DNA of 45,647 bases from Peteryoungia aggregata LMG 23059 (GTDB lineage Bacteria > Pseudomonadota > Alphaproteobacteria > Rhizobiales > Rhizobiaceae). The notes under the pieces are model-generated. The model was not told where the DNA came from and did not search any database. It saw only the letters and a list, made by a program, of their open reading frames with translations. This document shows, piece by piece, positions 1 through 9,132 of this stretch. The position numbers and the translations under genes were made by a program. The stretch's first letter is position 1; each line of letters starts with the position of its first letter. The DNA lies in assembly GCF_030814435.1 (NCBI RefSeq), contig NZ_JAUSUW010000021.1, forward strand, positions 1-45,647, in the 5' to 3' direction.

Positions 1-100
1 CCCACGGGCTTGGTGTCCCAAAGAGGCTTCGGTCTCCCATCCGCCACCGCAAAAGGCATTACAGCCTCCAATGCGGATTTTGGGAAGTTACAAGGGGACC

Positions 101-499
101 ATGCTGGAGCCAGCCATGCCCCCCGCAGACCAACCCCGTGTCATCGCGACCGAAGCCGCGCTCGATTTTCTTGCCGAGATCAGACAAGATCACCCCGATA
201 TCCTCTTTCATCAGTCCGGCGGATGCTGCGACGGGTCTTCGCCGATGTGTTACCCGGCGAGCGAATACCGGGTGGGGGAGACGGATGTGAAGCTCGGCGA
301 GATCGGCGGCGTGCCCTTCTACATCAGCGGCAGCCAGTATGCCGTCTGGGCGCATACGCAGCTGATCATCGATGTCGTGCCGGGCAGGGGCGGGATGTTC
401 TCGCTCGACAATGGCCGCGAGCGGCGGTTCCTCACGCGGTCACGGCTGTTCTCGGGCGGCGAGGCTTGCCCGCTTCCGCCGGCGGTGGCTCAGAGTTAA
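101..499 (+). CDS. DUF779 family protein
   Basis: A 132-residue protein of the DUF779 family, which in many bacteria is encoded beside an aldehyde dehydrogenase; its biochemical role is not established. The family signature is plain: HQSGGCCDGSSPMC near residues 37-50, followed by LIIDVVPGRGG and a closing FLTRSRLF segment. The paired cysteines suggest a metal or redox site, which is inference. I start it at the ATG at 101, with AAGGGGA just upstream. An in-frame ATG at 71 lacks a ribosome binding site, and another at 116 is possible. The 100 bases upstream are too short to show whether an aldehyde dehydrogenase precedes it. Confidence 0.75.
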   Translation: MLEPAMPPADQPRVIATEAALDFLAEIRQDHPDILFHQSGGCCDGSSPMCYPASEYRVGETDVKLGEIGGVPFYISGSQYAVWAHTQLIIDVVPGRGGMFSLDNGRERRFLTRSRLFSGGEACPLPPAVAQS

Positions 500-528
500 A
501 AAAAGCCCGCCGATCTCGACCGGCGGGC
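496..528 (-). terminator. Rho-independent terminator of the chemoreceptor gene
   Basis: Inverted repeat GCCCGCCG / CGGCGGGC (505-512 and 521-528) with an 8-nt loop. Read on the minus strand it is followed by seven T residues (497-504). It lies about 30 nt past the stop of the minus-strand chemoreceptor and just after the stop of the convergent DUF779 gene. Confidence 0.85.
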
Positions 529-560
529 GATGTCTGCGCGCGGTCTGTTGTTGCGCTTGT

Positions 561-2843
561 TCAGGCGGCGCGGCGGGCCGAACCATCGTGCTGGCCGATT
601 GTGAAGCGTGAGACCTGCTCGGTCAGTCCATCCGCTTCCTGGGCAAGGGCGAAGGCGGCAGCCGTCGTTTCCTCGACCATGGCCGCATTCTGCTGTGTCA
701 TCTGGTCGAGATCGTTGACCGACGCATTGATTTCGGAGAGGCGAGCGGATTGCTCCCTTGATGCACCGGCGATGGCGCCGATCTGACCATTGATGGCGGC
801 GATATTGTCTTCGATGGTGTGCAGACGCTCTCCCGTCTGCAGGACCAGGGCCACGCCGTCTGATACGTTGCTGGTCGAGGCGTTGATCAGTCCGTTGATG
901 TCGCGTGCGGCTGCGGAAGACCGCTGTGCCAGTTCGCGTACTTCCTGGGCGACGACGGCGAAACCCTTGCCTGCTTCGCCGGCGCGGGCGGCTTCGACAC
1001 CAGCATTCAGCGCCAGGAGGTTGGTCTGGAAGGCGATCTGGTCAATCACGTCGATGATCTGCCGGATCTTTGACGACGATTCCTCGATCCGCTGCATGGC
1101 GACGATTGCCTCATTGACGACCTCGGAAGATGCCTTTGCCCCCTTCAGCGCGTCCGCCGAAACCTGCACTGCGGTCTCGCAGCGGCGCAGGGCATCATTG
1201 ACGCTGCCAGTCATCTCGCCAAGGGCGGCGGCGGCTTCCTCCAGGGATGCCGCCTGGCGTTCCGTGCGATGGGCCAGATTGGCCGAGGCGCCCTTGAGGT
1301 CGTTCGAGCCGCCACGGATGGTGTCGGCGCTTGCCATGATGGCACGGATCGTTTCCTCGAGTTTGTCTAGTGATTCGTTGAAATCGACGCGCAGATGGTC
1401 GAGTTCCGGCACGAAACGGGTCTCGATGCGCAGATGGAGCTTGTCATCGGAGAGGTTCTTCAGGCCTGTGGCGAGCGCCGTGACGGCTTCCTGAAGCTCC
1501 TGGGCGCTGCGCTGCTTTTCCGCCTCGCGCTCGCGCCGTTCGGCACTCATCTGAAGATCACGGCTTTCCGCCTCCTTCTCGATGCGCTCCTTTTCCAGCG
1601 CGTTCTGACGGAAGCTGTCCAGTGCTCGTGCCATCAGGCCGATCTCGTCCTGGCGTCCGGTTCCGTCGATCTGGATGGCGGTGTCGCCGTTGTTGAGACG
1701 GTTCATCAAGCCGGCCAGCTGGGTCAACGGGCGGGTGAGGCTGGAGGAAACGGCGATACCGATGCCGCCCATGACCACCAGAACGGCGATTGTGGTCAGC
1801 AGCGCCCATCTTGCCAGTTCATTGGAGGATGCAAGGATGCCGCGCTCGTCCTGGCCGATGGCCAGCAGGTTCTTCTGGCCGAACAGGCTGGCCGGCATGA
1901 AGCTGTAGAAGAGGGTGCGGTCGCCGGAGGCGGCGAAGTCTGAGCCCTTGCTGCCGTTACGTGCTGCTGCCACGAGTGCTTCCGGTACACCGGCATTGGC
2001 CCCGCCCGAGATCGTGCCGGCGCGCAGGCTGCCATCCTCGGCGAGCAGGAAGCTGTCGTCGATGCTCTGCCCCATTCCATCTGGTGCGAGGGAACTCGCA
2101 AGGCGGTTTGCGCCCACCCGGATGACGATGACGCCCTTGCGGACGATCTCGCCCCAGACCGAAATGGCGAGCGGTTGCGCAATCAGCGCCGAGTGGGTGT
2201 CGTCTTCGGCCCGCATTTCGCTGAAGCCGATGGAATGCACCTGATTCACATCGCCGGCCTGGGCGGCATCGAAGGCCGCCTTCAGCGCCGCATTGGCCGG
2301 ATCGGTAACGTTGGTCAGGAATGCGTCGCCCTTCGTGACCGAATAGATGATCTGCCCAGCGTTATCGATGACGTAGATATCGCTAACATTCGTGTTTTGA
2401 CGCGTACTGGCGATGGCGCCGTGAATGGAGGCGTGGCGGACGCCGTAAAGCAGTTTGAGGCCTGATCCGTCGATGGACGCGCGTTCCTCCGGTTTCTTGG
2501 CGGGATCCTGGAAGACCTCACGGATTTTCGCTTCCTCGATCTTGATGACCGTCGCGACAGTATCGGCGGCTTCACCGAGCGCGGAGTTCTGTGCGAGTTC
2601 ACCGAGCGCCTGCTGGATGCGTGTTTCATAGGCGCTGAGCGCCTTGGCCTGGGTTGCGGCGACGCTTTCGAGGCGCAGCTTGCTGGCGTCGATCAGTCCG
2701 GTTTTGCCAACCTGATAGCTCAACATGCCGACGGCCATACAGGAGACGAGTGTCGCTCCAACCACCAGCCCTGCGAATTTTGCCTTGACCGACGACAGCA
2801 CGTTTGTACGCGCATTCGTTCCGTTCGAACCCTTCACACCCAT
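561..2843 (-). CDS. Methyl-accepting chemotaxis protein
   Basis: Transmembrane chemoreceptor of about 760 residues that passes a periplasmic ligand signal to the CheA/CheW array. In order: a short cytoplasmic tail, TM1 (about 24-43), a periplasmic Cache-like sensor (about 45-340, with DIYVIDNAGQIIYS near 155-168), TM2 (344-367), HAMP (368-420), a linker with a second HAMP-like segment (about 455-505) and the methyl-accepting coiled coil (530-735). The hairpin tip is visible as DQIAFQTNLLALNAGVEAAR (601-620) and GKGFAVVAQEVRELAQRS. There is no C-terminal NWETF-type CheR pentapeptide. The ATG at 2843 sits directly on GGGAGGA, so the GTG two codons later (2837, 7 nt from GGAGG) may be the true start. 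The ligand cannot be told. Confidence 0.93.
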   Translation of the reverse strand: MGVKGSNGTNARTNVLSSVKAKFAGLVVGATLVSCMAVGMLSYQVGKTGLIDASKLRLESVAATQAKALSAYETRIQQALGELAQNSALGEAADTVATVIKIEEAKIREVFQDPAKKPEERASIDGSGLKLLYGVRHASIHGAIASTRQNTNVSDIYVIDNAGQIIYSVTKGDAFLTNVTDPANAALKAAFDAAQAGDVNQVHSIGFSEMRAEDDTHSALIAQPLAISVWGEIVRKGVIVIRVGANRLASSLAPDGMGQSIDDSFLLAEDGSLRAGTISGGANAGVPEALVAAARNGSKGSDFAASGDRTLFYSFMPASLFGQKNLLAIGQDERGILASSNELARWALLTTIAVLVVMGGIGIAVSSSLTRPLTQLAGLMNRLNNGDTAIQIDGTGRQDEIGLMARALDSFRQNALEKERIEKEAESRDLQMSAERREREAEKQRSAQELQEAVTALATGLKNLSDDKLHLRIETRFVPELDHLRVDFNESLDKLEETIRAIMASADTIRGGSNDLKGASANLAHRTERQAASLEEAAAALGEMTGSVNDALRRCETAVQVSADALKGAKASSEVVNEAIVAMQRIEESSSKIRQIIDVIDQIAFQTNLLALNAGVEAARAGEAGKGFAVVAQEVRELAQRSSAAARDINGLINASTSNVSDGVALVLQTGERLHTIEDNIAAINGQIGAIAGASREQSARLSEINASVNDLDQMTQQNAAMVEETTAAAFALAQEADGLTEQVSRFTIGQHDGSARRAA

Positions 2844-2924
2844 TCCTCCCGATAATCTCCCGGCAGGAGGCTAGGCTGATTTGCTTACCGGCAGGTTAAG
2901 GTTGCGGTGGCGACGGGCCACGCC

Positions 2925-3812
2925 TCAACGCAGTTCGATTGCCTCGCAGGCGGAGTCGATGATCGCCAGCTTCACGGCCTGGGTGGCATGGTATTCGTTG
3001 AGGAAGTCTCGCGAGATCCACATCGTGGACCGACCGCGGCTGCCCTCCCAGCCGACGCTGCCAATCGCCTCTGCCTCGCGGAGCTTGCGGGTGAGATGCG
3101 TGCGGGACAGGCGGAAGGTCTCTGCCAGTTCCGGGACCGAGCGGACCTGGGTCGGCACATGCTCGATCGTTGCGTCGACGGGATCGATGCCCACCATGAG
3201 CCAGTCCATGACGATGCCGCCATTGTTGAGCCAGGTGAACAGAGACCAGGTCTGAGGTGGGCTGCGGAGGGGCGGGGAGGACATGGCGCGCCTTGCGATC
3301 TGCGGATGAAGGCGCGGAAGGATGGTGTCGTCGGCCTCCAACAGGTCCAGCCGTCGACCGCCGTCCAGACGATCGAGGCTTGCCAGATGGATGGTGACCC
3401 ACCGGCGGGTGGCCGCAATGGTCTGCGGAGCGGGAACGAAGGGCCGATTGCGGCGGTCACTGTGCTGGCTCTGCTGGGCAATCCCGTAGACCAGCATCTC
3501 CTTGACGAAGGCGTCGGCCGTATTCACGGAGGATATGCCGAGTGTCTTCACCTGCTCGAGGTAGCGTGCCATGAAAATGACCGGCTCGGTGTTGCCCCTG
3601 GCGACCTCGGTGAAATACTGCGCCATGGCCAGGTGACCGAGCAGCCAGCGTTGCTGTGTGCCGAAGACCGCAGCGAGGCGCGGGGTCTCGTCGTTTACCC
3701 GAAGCAGTGCGCGGGACTGCTCGCGTACTATTTCGTGGAAATCGTTGTTGGCAAGTAGTTCATCGACCGAAAGTGACATGAAAACACGCGTGCGGGTGTA
3801 TTCTCTCTGCAT
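2925..3812 (-). CDS. Hypothetical protein with C-terminal winged-helix-like segment
   Basis: A 295-residue protein I do not recognise by family. The N-terminal 200 residues look helical and soluble, with no signal peptide or membrane segment. Residues about 225-275 resemble a helix-turn-helix or winged helix: SVPELAETFRLSRTHLTRKLREAEA, then a basic GWEGSRGRSTMW wing. A transcriptional role is therefore plausible, but this is inference. The start at 3812 has only a weak GAG upstream; an internal ATG at 3779 has no ribosome binding site. It lies between the chemoreceptor and prs, on the same strand, and probably forms its own unit because about 120 nt separate it from the prs stop. Confidence 0.65.
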   Translation of the reverse strand: MQREYTRTRVFMSLSVDELLANNDFHEIVREQSRALLRVNDETPRLAAVFGTQQRWLLGHLAMAQYFTEVARGNTEPVIFMARYLEQVKTLGISSVNTADAFVKEMLVYGIAQQSQHSDRRNRPFVPAPQTIAATRRWVTIHLASLDRLDGGRRLDLLEADDTILPRLHPQIARRAMSSPPLRSPPQTWSLFTWLNNGGIVMDWLMVGIDPVDATIEHVPTQVRSVPELAETFRLSRTHLTRKLREAEAIGSVGWEGSRGRSTMWISRDFLNEYHATQAVKLAIIDSACEAIELR

Positions 3813-3933
3813 CGCGTCTCAAAGAAGCGAAGGCGAGGCACCTGTATGAAAAGAGTAGACACGGCGCAAGGGTCTGTGACGCCGCGAACACTACATTGTG
3901 TTTCTTAGCGTTAATTCGAAAAACAATCCGGTG

Positions 3934-4866
3934 TCAGTCGAACAGGCTCGAAACCGACTCTTCCTGGCTGGTGCGGTTGATGGCTTCGCCGAGCAGGGTG
4001 GCTGTCGAGAGCACGCGGATATTGTGTGCCGACTGGACTGCTGTGGTTGGCTGAATCGAGTCCGTGATAACCAGTTCGCGCAGCTTCGAGGAGGCGACGC
4101 GGGTGACCGCACCGCCTGACAGGACGCCGTGCGTGATGTAGGCGGTGACGCTGGTCGCGCCGTTCTTCAGCAGGGCTTCGGCGGCGTTGCAGAGCGTGCC
4201 GCCGGAATCGACGATGTCGTCGATCAGGATGCAGTCCTTGCCGGTGACGTCGCCGATGACGTTCATGACCTCAGATTCGCCCGGTCGGTCACGGCGCTTG
4301 TCAACGATGGCGAGCAGACAGTCGAGACGCTTGGCGAGCGAGCGGGCGCGGACCACGCCGCCGACATCAGGCGACACGACCATGACATTGTTGGTGTCGT
4401 AGCGTTCCTTCACGTCATTGGCGAGAAGGGGCACCGCATAGAGATTGTCGGTCGGAATATCGAAGAAGCCCTGGATCTGTCCGGCATGCAGATCGAGTGT
4501 CAACACACGATCGGCGCCAGCCTCGGTGATCAGGTTGGCGACCAGCTTGGCCGAGATCGGCGTGCGTGGCCCCGCCTTGCGGTCCTGGCGTGCATAACCG
4601 AAATACGGCAGCACGGCGGTGATGCGGCGTGCCGAGGACCGACGGAAAGCGTCGATCATGATCAACAGTTCCATCAGGTGGTCGTTTGTCGGGAACGACG
4701 TGGCCTGGACGACGAAGACATCCTCGCCGCGCACGTTTTCCTGGATTTCGACGAAGATTTCCTGGTCTGCGAAGCGGCGGACGCTGGCCTTGCCGAGTGG
4801 TACGTTGAGATAGGAGCAGATCGCTTCGGCAAGTTGCCGGTTCGAATTACCTGCGAAAACCTTCAT
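3934..4866 (-). CDS. prs: Ribose-phosphate pyrophosphokinase (PRPP synthetase)
   Basis: Makes phosphoribosyl pyrophosphate from ribose 5-phosphate and ATP, the precursor for purine, pyrimidine, histidine, tryptophan and NAD synthesis; cytosolic. The 310-residue length is canonical. Visible motifs are FADQEIFVEIQENVRG, the flexible-loop region YFGYARQDRK, the metal-binding stretch LDLHAGQIQGFFDIPTDNL and the PRPP loop ILIDDIVDSGGT. The reading frame stays open for 35 more codons upstream, but the family begins MKVFAGNSNRQLA, so I start at the ATG at 4866 (weak AGGCGGG upstream). It appears monocistronic. Confidence 0.95.
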   Translation of the reverse strand: MKVFAGNSNRQLAEAICSYLNVPLGKASVRRFADQEIFVEIQENVRGEDVFVVQATSFPTNDHLMELLIMIDAFRRSSARRITAVLPYFGYARQDRKAGPRTPISAKLVANLITEAGADRVLTLDLHAGQIQGFFDIPTDNLYAVPLLANDVKERYDTNNVMVVSPDVGGVVRARSLAKRLDCLLAIVDKRRDRPGESEVMNVIGDVTGKDCILIDDIVDSGGTLCNAAEALLKNGATSVTAYITHGVLSGGAVTRVASSKLRELVITDSIQPTTAVQSAHNIRVLSTATLLGEAINRTSQEESVSSLFD

Positions 4867-5018
4867 CTTGGCCCGCCTGTTACCATGCTGAGATGCGGGC
4901 TTTTTAGCGCCCTTCCCCCTGAATGCAAGAGGTTTGGACAGTAAGGCCCATATTTTCGGTTGATGCGCCAAATGCGGCGCAGGATTTGCAGTTTCGAAAG
5001 CCGGTTATCGGCGCATAA

Positions 5019-5822
5019 TCAGCCGGCCTGGTTGTTCCGCCATGCGACATATTCGGCCATGCTCTTGGTGGCGATCTGCTGCATGACGGAGGCTGGCACG
5101 GCCGCCCAGGGATCCTGGGCTCCCGAGGGAACGATCTCCTGGCCCTGTATGCGGTGGAGCCGTCCGCCGCTGGCGTCGAGAATGTCCCAGACATAGGTGA
5201 TCGTCACGTTGCCGCTGTCGGAGAAGGCGGAGAAGTACCCTTTCAGGATATGCTCGCTCGAGGCATCGCTGGCGCTCTTGATGGTCAGGCCTCTGGCGCG
5301 GGCTTCGGCACCGAGCTGACGCGAGAGCGGGGTGACAGCCTGGACTGGGGCACCGATGATCGGCAGGAAGCGGATGCTGCCGGTGGTCTGCGCTGCCGGT
5401 GGAAGTGATGCCTGCTGGGTCTGTGTCGGTTGCGTCGGCTGGATTGGTTGGGTGGCCTGCCGTGTGGTCGCTGCCGGTTGTGGCGCGCTCGGAAAGGCCT
5501 GGCTGTTTCCGCCGTCGAGCGGCGCGGATGCGACGGGATTGCTGCCGCCCTGAGCGAGCGCTGCCGCCTGTGCTTCCAGCGTATTCTGCGGGCCGCGCGG
5601 CTGTTCCGCATAGCCGCCCGGCTGGCCGAGTGGTCCGCTCTCCACCGGTTGGCGGCCGGCTGCGGGGGCGGCGAGTTCCTGGGAATAGCTGGCGGGCAGG
5701 CTGCCATTCCCGACGTCTACGGGTGGTGTCAGCACATCCGTGCTGTTGCAGCCGGCGAGCAGCATCAGCAGTCCGATCATTGCGACCGGCATCGTGGGCA
5801 TTGTCCGGGAACGTCTCACCAC
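5019..5822 (-). CDS. Putative lipoprotein with proline/glutamine-rich linker
   Basis: About 267 residues. The N-terminus is a lipoprotein signal: a hydrophobic run AMIGLLMLL followed by the lipobox LAGC, so it is probably anchored to a membrane by a diacylated cysteine at about residue 25. Residues 30-145 are low-complexity and rich in P, Q, T and A. The C-terminal 115 residues form a compact domain (FLPIIGAPVQ to AEYVAWRN) that I do not recognise. A GTG at 5822 is preceded by AAGGA at good spacing. An internal ATG at 5801 would still keep the signal peptide. Related genes in other rhizobia are, as far as I recall, annotated only as lipoproteins. Confidence 0.75.
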   Translation of the reverse strand: MVRRSRTMPTMPVAMIGLLMLLAGCNSTDVLTPPVDVGNGSLPASYSQELAAPAAGRQPVESGPLGQPGGYAEQPRGPQNTLEAQAAALAQGGSNPVASAPLDGGNSQAFPSAPQPAATTRQATQPIQPTQPTQTQQASLPPAAQTTGSIRFLPIIGAPVQAVTPLSRQLGAEARARGLTIKSASDASSEHILKGYFSAFSDSGNVTITYVWDILDASGGRLHRIQGQEIVPSGAQDPWAAVPASVMQQIATKSMAEYVAWRNNQAG

Positions 5823-5846
5823 GGCGGGTCCTTCCCCTTCACTCCT

Positions 5847-5863
5847 GTCACACTTAATGTGAC
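5847..5863. promoter_or_regulatory. Inverted repeat upstream of the lipoprotein gene, possible operator
   Basis: GTCACA-CTTAA-TGTGAC is a perfect 6-bp inverted repeat with a 5-bp spacer, 25 nt upstream of the lipoprotein start. The position suits a repressor or activator site. The orientation of the arms is opposite to a CRP box, so I name no regulator. Confidence 0.3.
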
Positions 5864-5942
5864 TAGCATTCCTTGCCTGTCAATTCCCTGAACGGACAGG
5901 CAAAATTGCGTTACCGCCGCAGCCGTGGCGGCGAGGCCCCTC

Positions 5943-7094
5943 TCACAGGGCGATCAGTTCGAACGGATGGCGCGACAGCGCGCGCGGGGCTGTGTCCGTC
6001 GTCTGATAGGTGTGGCCGAGCGTCATGGCCGTCTCGCGATCGCTGTCCATGATGATCATGTGCACGAAGAGCGTCATGTCGGGGGCGATCACCTCCGGGT
6101 TGCCTGCATGGAACATCTGGTGCTCCATCCAGGACGGGGCGAAGCGTGCGCCGACCGAATAGCCGCAGGCATTGAAACGGTGGCGGGTGAGGCCGCGGTC
6201 GTCCATCACCTTGGCATGGGCGTCGAAGACCTCGCCGAAGGTGTGGCCCGGACGGAGCACCTGTTCGACTGCCCGCATGCCCTCTAGCGCCGCCGCATGC
6301 AGTTCCCGGTGCCGTGCGGTGGGCTCGCCGACGAGGACGGTCCGCAGCATGGGCGCATGATAGTGTGCCGAGACGCCGGCCCATTCCAGCGTCACCTGGT
6401 CGGTTTCGGAGAGCTGCCGGCGACCTGACTTGTAACGGCAGAGCAGGGCGTCCGCCGCAGAGCCGATGACGAAGGGGTTGGCCGGATAGTCGCCGCCGCC
6501 CGCAAGGACGGCGGACTGCATGGCGGCGAGAATGTCCGCTTCGCTGGCGCCCGGCCCGATCAGTGGCAGCGCAGCATCGAATGCGATGTCGGCCAGTTGG
6601 GCAGCCTGAACGACCCTGGCGATCTCGGCCGGCGATTTGACCAGCCTGAGATTGCTGACGAGGTATGAGGCATCGACCGCCTCGCAGAAATTGGTCAGCT
6701 GGTTGTCGACAAGGCGCGCGACGCGACCGGTCATGCCGTGGGTGTCATACTCGACGCCGACGCGCATGCCGAGGAGGTCGAGGTCGCTCAGAAGGTTGCG
6801 CAGGTCGACCGCCGGGTCGGCGTTCAGGCGGTCTACCCAGACGGCGATGGTCTCGATTGTCGAGGTGTGCTTCGCCTGGCGGAGATCGGGCGTTCGGGTG
6901 AGCAGCGTCAGGCTGCCATCCGCCTTGACGACCAGGGTCTGGAAGAAACAGTAGCCGAAGCTGTCAAAGCCGGTGAGCCAGTACATGCTCTCCTGGGCGA
7001 AGAGCAGCAGGGCGTCGAGCTTCTCTTCCGCCATGCGGGCCATCAGGCGCGCGCGGCGGGCGGAAAACTCGCTTTCGGGAAAGTGCAGGGCCAT
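5943..7094 (-). CDS. M24-fold (pita-bread) peptidase-like hydrolase lacking metal ligands
   Basis: A 383-residue protein with creatinase-type N-terminal (about 10-145) and M24 C-terminal (about 155-375) domains. In true aminopeptidases the C-terminal domain carries two Asp, one His and two Glu that bind metals. Here the first Asp region reads LEWAGVSAHYHAPMLRT (236-252), the usual GHGIG His region reads GYSVG (311-315), and the final Glu regions read LFVHMIIMD and AMTLGHTY. This pattern resembles metal-free relatives such as creatinase and ectoine hydrolase, which cleave small amidines or amides. Substrate unknown. The ATG at 7094 lies 1 nt past the pgeF stop, with GGAGG 7 nt upstream, so it is translationally coupled to pgeF. 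Confidence 0.85.
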   Translation of the reverse strand: MALHFPESEFSARRARLMARMAEEKLDALLLFAQESMYWLTGFDSFGYCFFQTLVVKADGSLTLLTRTPDLRQAKHTSTIETIAVWVDRLNADPAVDLRNLLSDLDLLGMRVGVEYDTHGMTGRVARLVDNQLTNFCEAVDASYLVSNLRLVKSPAEIARVVQAAQLADIAFDAALPLIGPGASEADILAAMQSAVLAGGGDYPANPFVIGSAADALLCRYKSGRRQLSETDQVTLEWAGVSAHYHAPMLRTVLVGEPTARHRELHAAALEGMRAVEQVLRPGHTFGEVFDAHAKVMDDRGLTRHRFNACGYSVGARFAPSWMEHQMFHAGNPEVIAPDMTLFVHMIIMDSDRETAMTLGHTYQTTDTAPRALSRHPFELIAL

Positions 7095-7095
7095 A

Positions 7096-7890
7096 TCAGT
7101 CCTCCATGATCGCAATCGCCGAAATTTGCCGCCCATAGTCGGGTTCGCCCGCATGGGTGGTCCGGCGATAGGAGTAGAACGCTTCAGGTGCCGCATAGGT
7201 GCACAGGCCGAGGCTGTCGGCCGCCACCCCCGCTTCGGCGAGGCGCATGACGGTGAGGCCCGGCAGGTCGAACATGGCGTGGCCGGGCTTGCCGGAGGGG
7301 GTGAAGAAGGCTTCGAACGCCTTGTTGACGGCGAGGAAGCGATCGACGAATTCGGGACCGACTTCGTAATTGGCCTGTGAGATCGACGGGCCGAGCGTGG
7401 CGCGGATCTTTTCGCGGCGGGCACCCAGTGCAACCATGGCTTCGATCGTGTTTTCCAGCACGCCGCCAAGCGCGCCCTTCCAGCCGGCATGGGCTGCGCC
7501 GATGACGCGGTTGTCGGGGTCAGCAAAGAGGATCGGGCCACAATCGGCGGTCAGGACGCCGAGGATGATCCCGGGGCTCGCGGTCACCTGCGCATCGGCC
7601 TGCGGGCGGCTGCCATCATAGTCGGCGCCGACGACGGCGACATCGGGGGAATGGATCTGGTGGGCTGTGGCAAGCCGCTCCAGCGGCAGGCCGAACCAGG
7701 CGCTCACCCGGCGGCGGTTTTCGCGTACCTTTGCCGGATCATCATTGGAGCCGATGCCGACGTTCAGGCCGCGATAGATGCCTTCCGATACGCCGCCATC
7801 GCGGGTGAAGAAACCGTGGCGAATGCCGGCGTCCCTGATGGTGTCGAGTTTCCCGGCGGTGACGGGGCGCGGCTGATCGGCTGTGCTCAT
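7096..7890 (-). CDS. pgeF: Peptidoglycan editing factor PgeF (multicopper/laccase-domain family)
   Basis: A 264-residue YfiH/PgeF family protein. In E. coli this family hydrolyses muropeptide precursors that carry L-Ser in place of L-Ala; older annotation is polyphenol oxidase. The zinc/copper site residues are visible as HQIHSPDV (His80), LTADCGPILF (Cys117) and GAAHAGWKG (His134). The start at 7890 has AGGAGA upstream and removes ten spurious residues of the open frame. It probably shares an mRNA with the downstream M24-fold gene. About 130 nt separate it from the upstream methyltransferase, so it could still be part of the lgt transcript. Confidence 0.92.
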   Translation of the reverse strand: MSTADQPRPVTAGKLDTIRDAGIRHGFFTRDGGVSEGIYRGLNVGIGSNDDPAKVRENRRRVSAWFGLPLERLATAHQIHSPDVAVVGADYDGSRPQADAQVTASPGIILGVLTADCGPILFADPDNRVIGAAHAGWKGALGGVLENTIEAMVALGARREKIRATLGPSISQANYEVGPEFVDRFLAVNKAFEAFFTPSGKPGHAMFDLPGLTVMRLAEAGVAADSLGLCTYAAPEAFYSYRRTTHAGEPDYGRQISAIAIMED

Positions 7891-8021
7891 GATTGGGTCT
7901 CCTGAGCTGGCAAGATGCAAAGATGCTGCTTATTCCCTGATAAGCTTCTGAATCTAAACGGCTTTCTTGGGATTTGAGCCGTGCGAAACTGGCGCGATCG
8001 TGCAGATCGCGCAGCTGCCTG

Positions 8022-9122
8022 TCAATGCTTCGCCTTGAAAGGAAGCAATTGCACTGACGGCATCGAGACCGCCAATACCTTGAACAGTTCGCCCATATAG
8101 CCATTGCCGGCGCCGGCCAGACGATGCACGGCGTCAATGATCTCGCCTTGCGTTTTCTCGTCCTTGTCGCGGCCGAGGGCTGCTGCTCGCTGTTCGATAC
8201 CAAGGCCAACCAGGAAGTCGCCCTGATGCATGCAGCCGTTCAGATGGACGCCTGCAGCCAGTGCCGTCCTTGCCAGATTCTCGAAATCGACATGGCTCGT
8301 CAGATCAGCGAGCCCGGGATGGGCGAGCGGCGGGTCGTATTCGTGGGCGCGAACAGCCTGCAGCGTGTCGCCAAAATTGCTGACCATGTGGCCGTAGTCG
8401 ATGATCAGCGCCGTTCCGTGGCTCTGAATGAGGCGTTCGCAGATGGTCAGCATCACCGACTGGCGCGCCGGAGCCACCTCGAAGATTTCGCCGTCAGCGG
8501 GCTCACTGATGCCCTGCGGCAGCATGGTCGGGTCAAGCGTTGCGACACCCAGCGTGAAGTAGAAATCGTCGTTTTCGTCGAGGCCGACCATGCGCTCACG
8601 AAAACCGTTCGGCGTCTTGACGAACTGGCGGATCGGGATCGCGTCGAAGAGCTCGTTGGCTGCGAGCAGGGTGAAACCTTCCGGCACCCCGTCGAAGCTT
8701 TCGTGCCAGGATACCTTCTCGCCGTGCGACGACAACGTTTCCATCTGCGTCAGCTTCAGAAGCGCGCTTGTCTCCACGAGATGCACGGTGGCGGTTTCAT
8801 AGAGCGCAGGTGCGGCACGGGAAATCACCCGCAGCATGTCCGCCATCATGGTGCCGCGGCCCGGGCCGATCTCGACGATGCGGACGTCCTGCGGTTCGCC
8901 GTGGCGCTGCCATGTGTTGATCATGAAGATGCCAAGCATCTCGCCGAACAGCTGGCTGACTTCGGGGGCCGTGACGAAGTCGCCGTCGCGGCCGAAGGGG
9001 TGGCGGGTGCGATAGTAGCCGTGCTCTGGATCCGCGAGGCAGAGGGCGAAATAGTCGGTAACGCTGATCGGGCCGTGAGCGGCGATGAGGGACTTGATCT
9101 TCTCTGCGAGCGGCGTGGCCAT
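8022..9122 (-). CDS. SAM-dependent methyltransferase, MidA/NDUFAF7 family
   Basis: A 366-residue class I methyltransferase of the COG1565 family. The mitochondrial member NDUFAF7/MidA methylates an arginine of a complex I subunit, so a role in NADH dehydrogenase assembly is a reasonable guess. The family N-terminus PISVTDYFALCLADPEHGYY and the SAM-binding loop VEIGPGRGTMMAD (about 83-95) are clear, as is LLAANELFDAIPIRQF in the centre. The ATG at 9122 has GAGGAG 7 nt upstream; the longer open frame upstream lies inside lgt and is rejected. It starts 10 nt after the lgt stop, so the two are co-transcribed. Confidence 0.9.
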   Translation of the reverse strand: MATPLAEKIKSLIAAHGPISVTDYFALCLADPEHGYYRTRHPFGRDGDFVTAPEVSQLFGEMLGIFMINTWQRHGEPQDVRIVEIGPGRGTMMADMLRVISRAAPALYETATVHLVETSALLKLTQMETLSSHGEKVSWHESFDGVPEGFTLLAANELFDAIPIRQFVKTPNGFRERMVGLDENDDFYFTLGVATLDPTMLPQGISEPADGEIFEVAPARQSVMLTICERLIQSHGTALIIDYGHMVSNFGDTLQAVRAHEYDPPLAHPGLADLTSHVDFENLARTALAAGVHLNGCMHQGDFLVGLGIEQRAAALGRDKDEKTQGEIIDAVHRLAGAGNGYMGELFKVLAVSMPSVQLLPFKAKH

Positions 9123-9132
9123 CCTTGTCTCC

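Noticed and set aside
1..70. End of an aldehyde dehydrogenase gene before the DUF779 gene
   Set aside because: DUF779 genes often follow one, but none of the three frames in the available 70-100 bases shows a recognisable dehydrogenase C-terminus.
5873..5903. TTGCCTGTC/GACAGGCAA repeat as a terminator or operator
   Set aside because: 9-bp arms are real but there is no T tract and the 13-nt loop is large. No gene stop precedes it on either strand, and nothing ties it to a known regulator.
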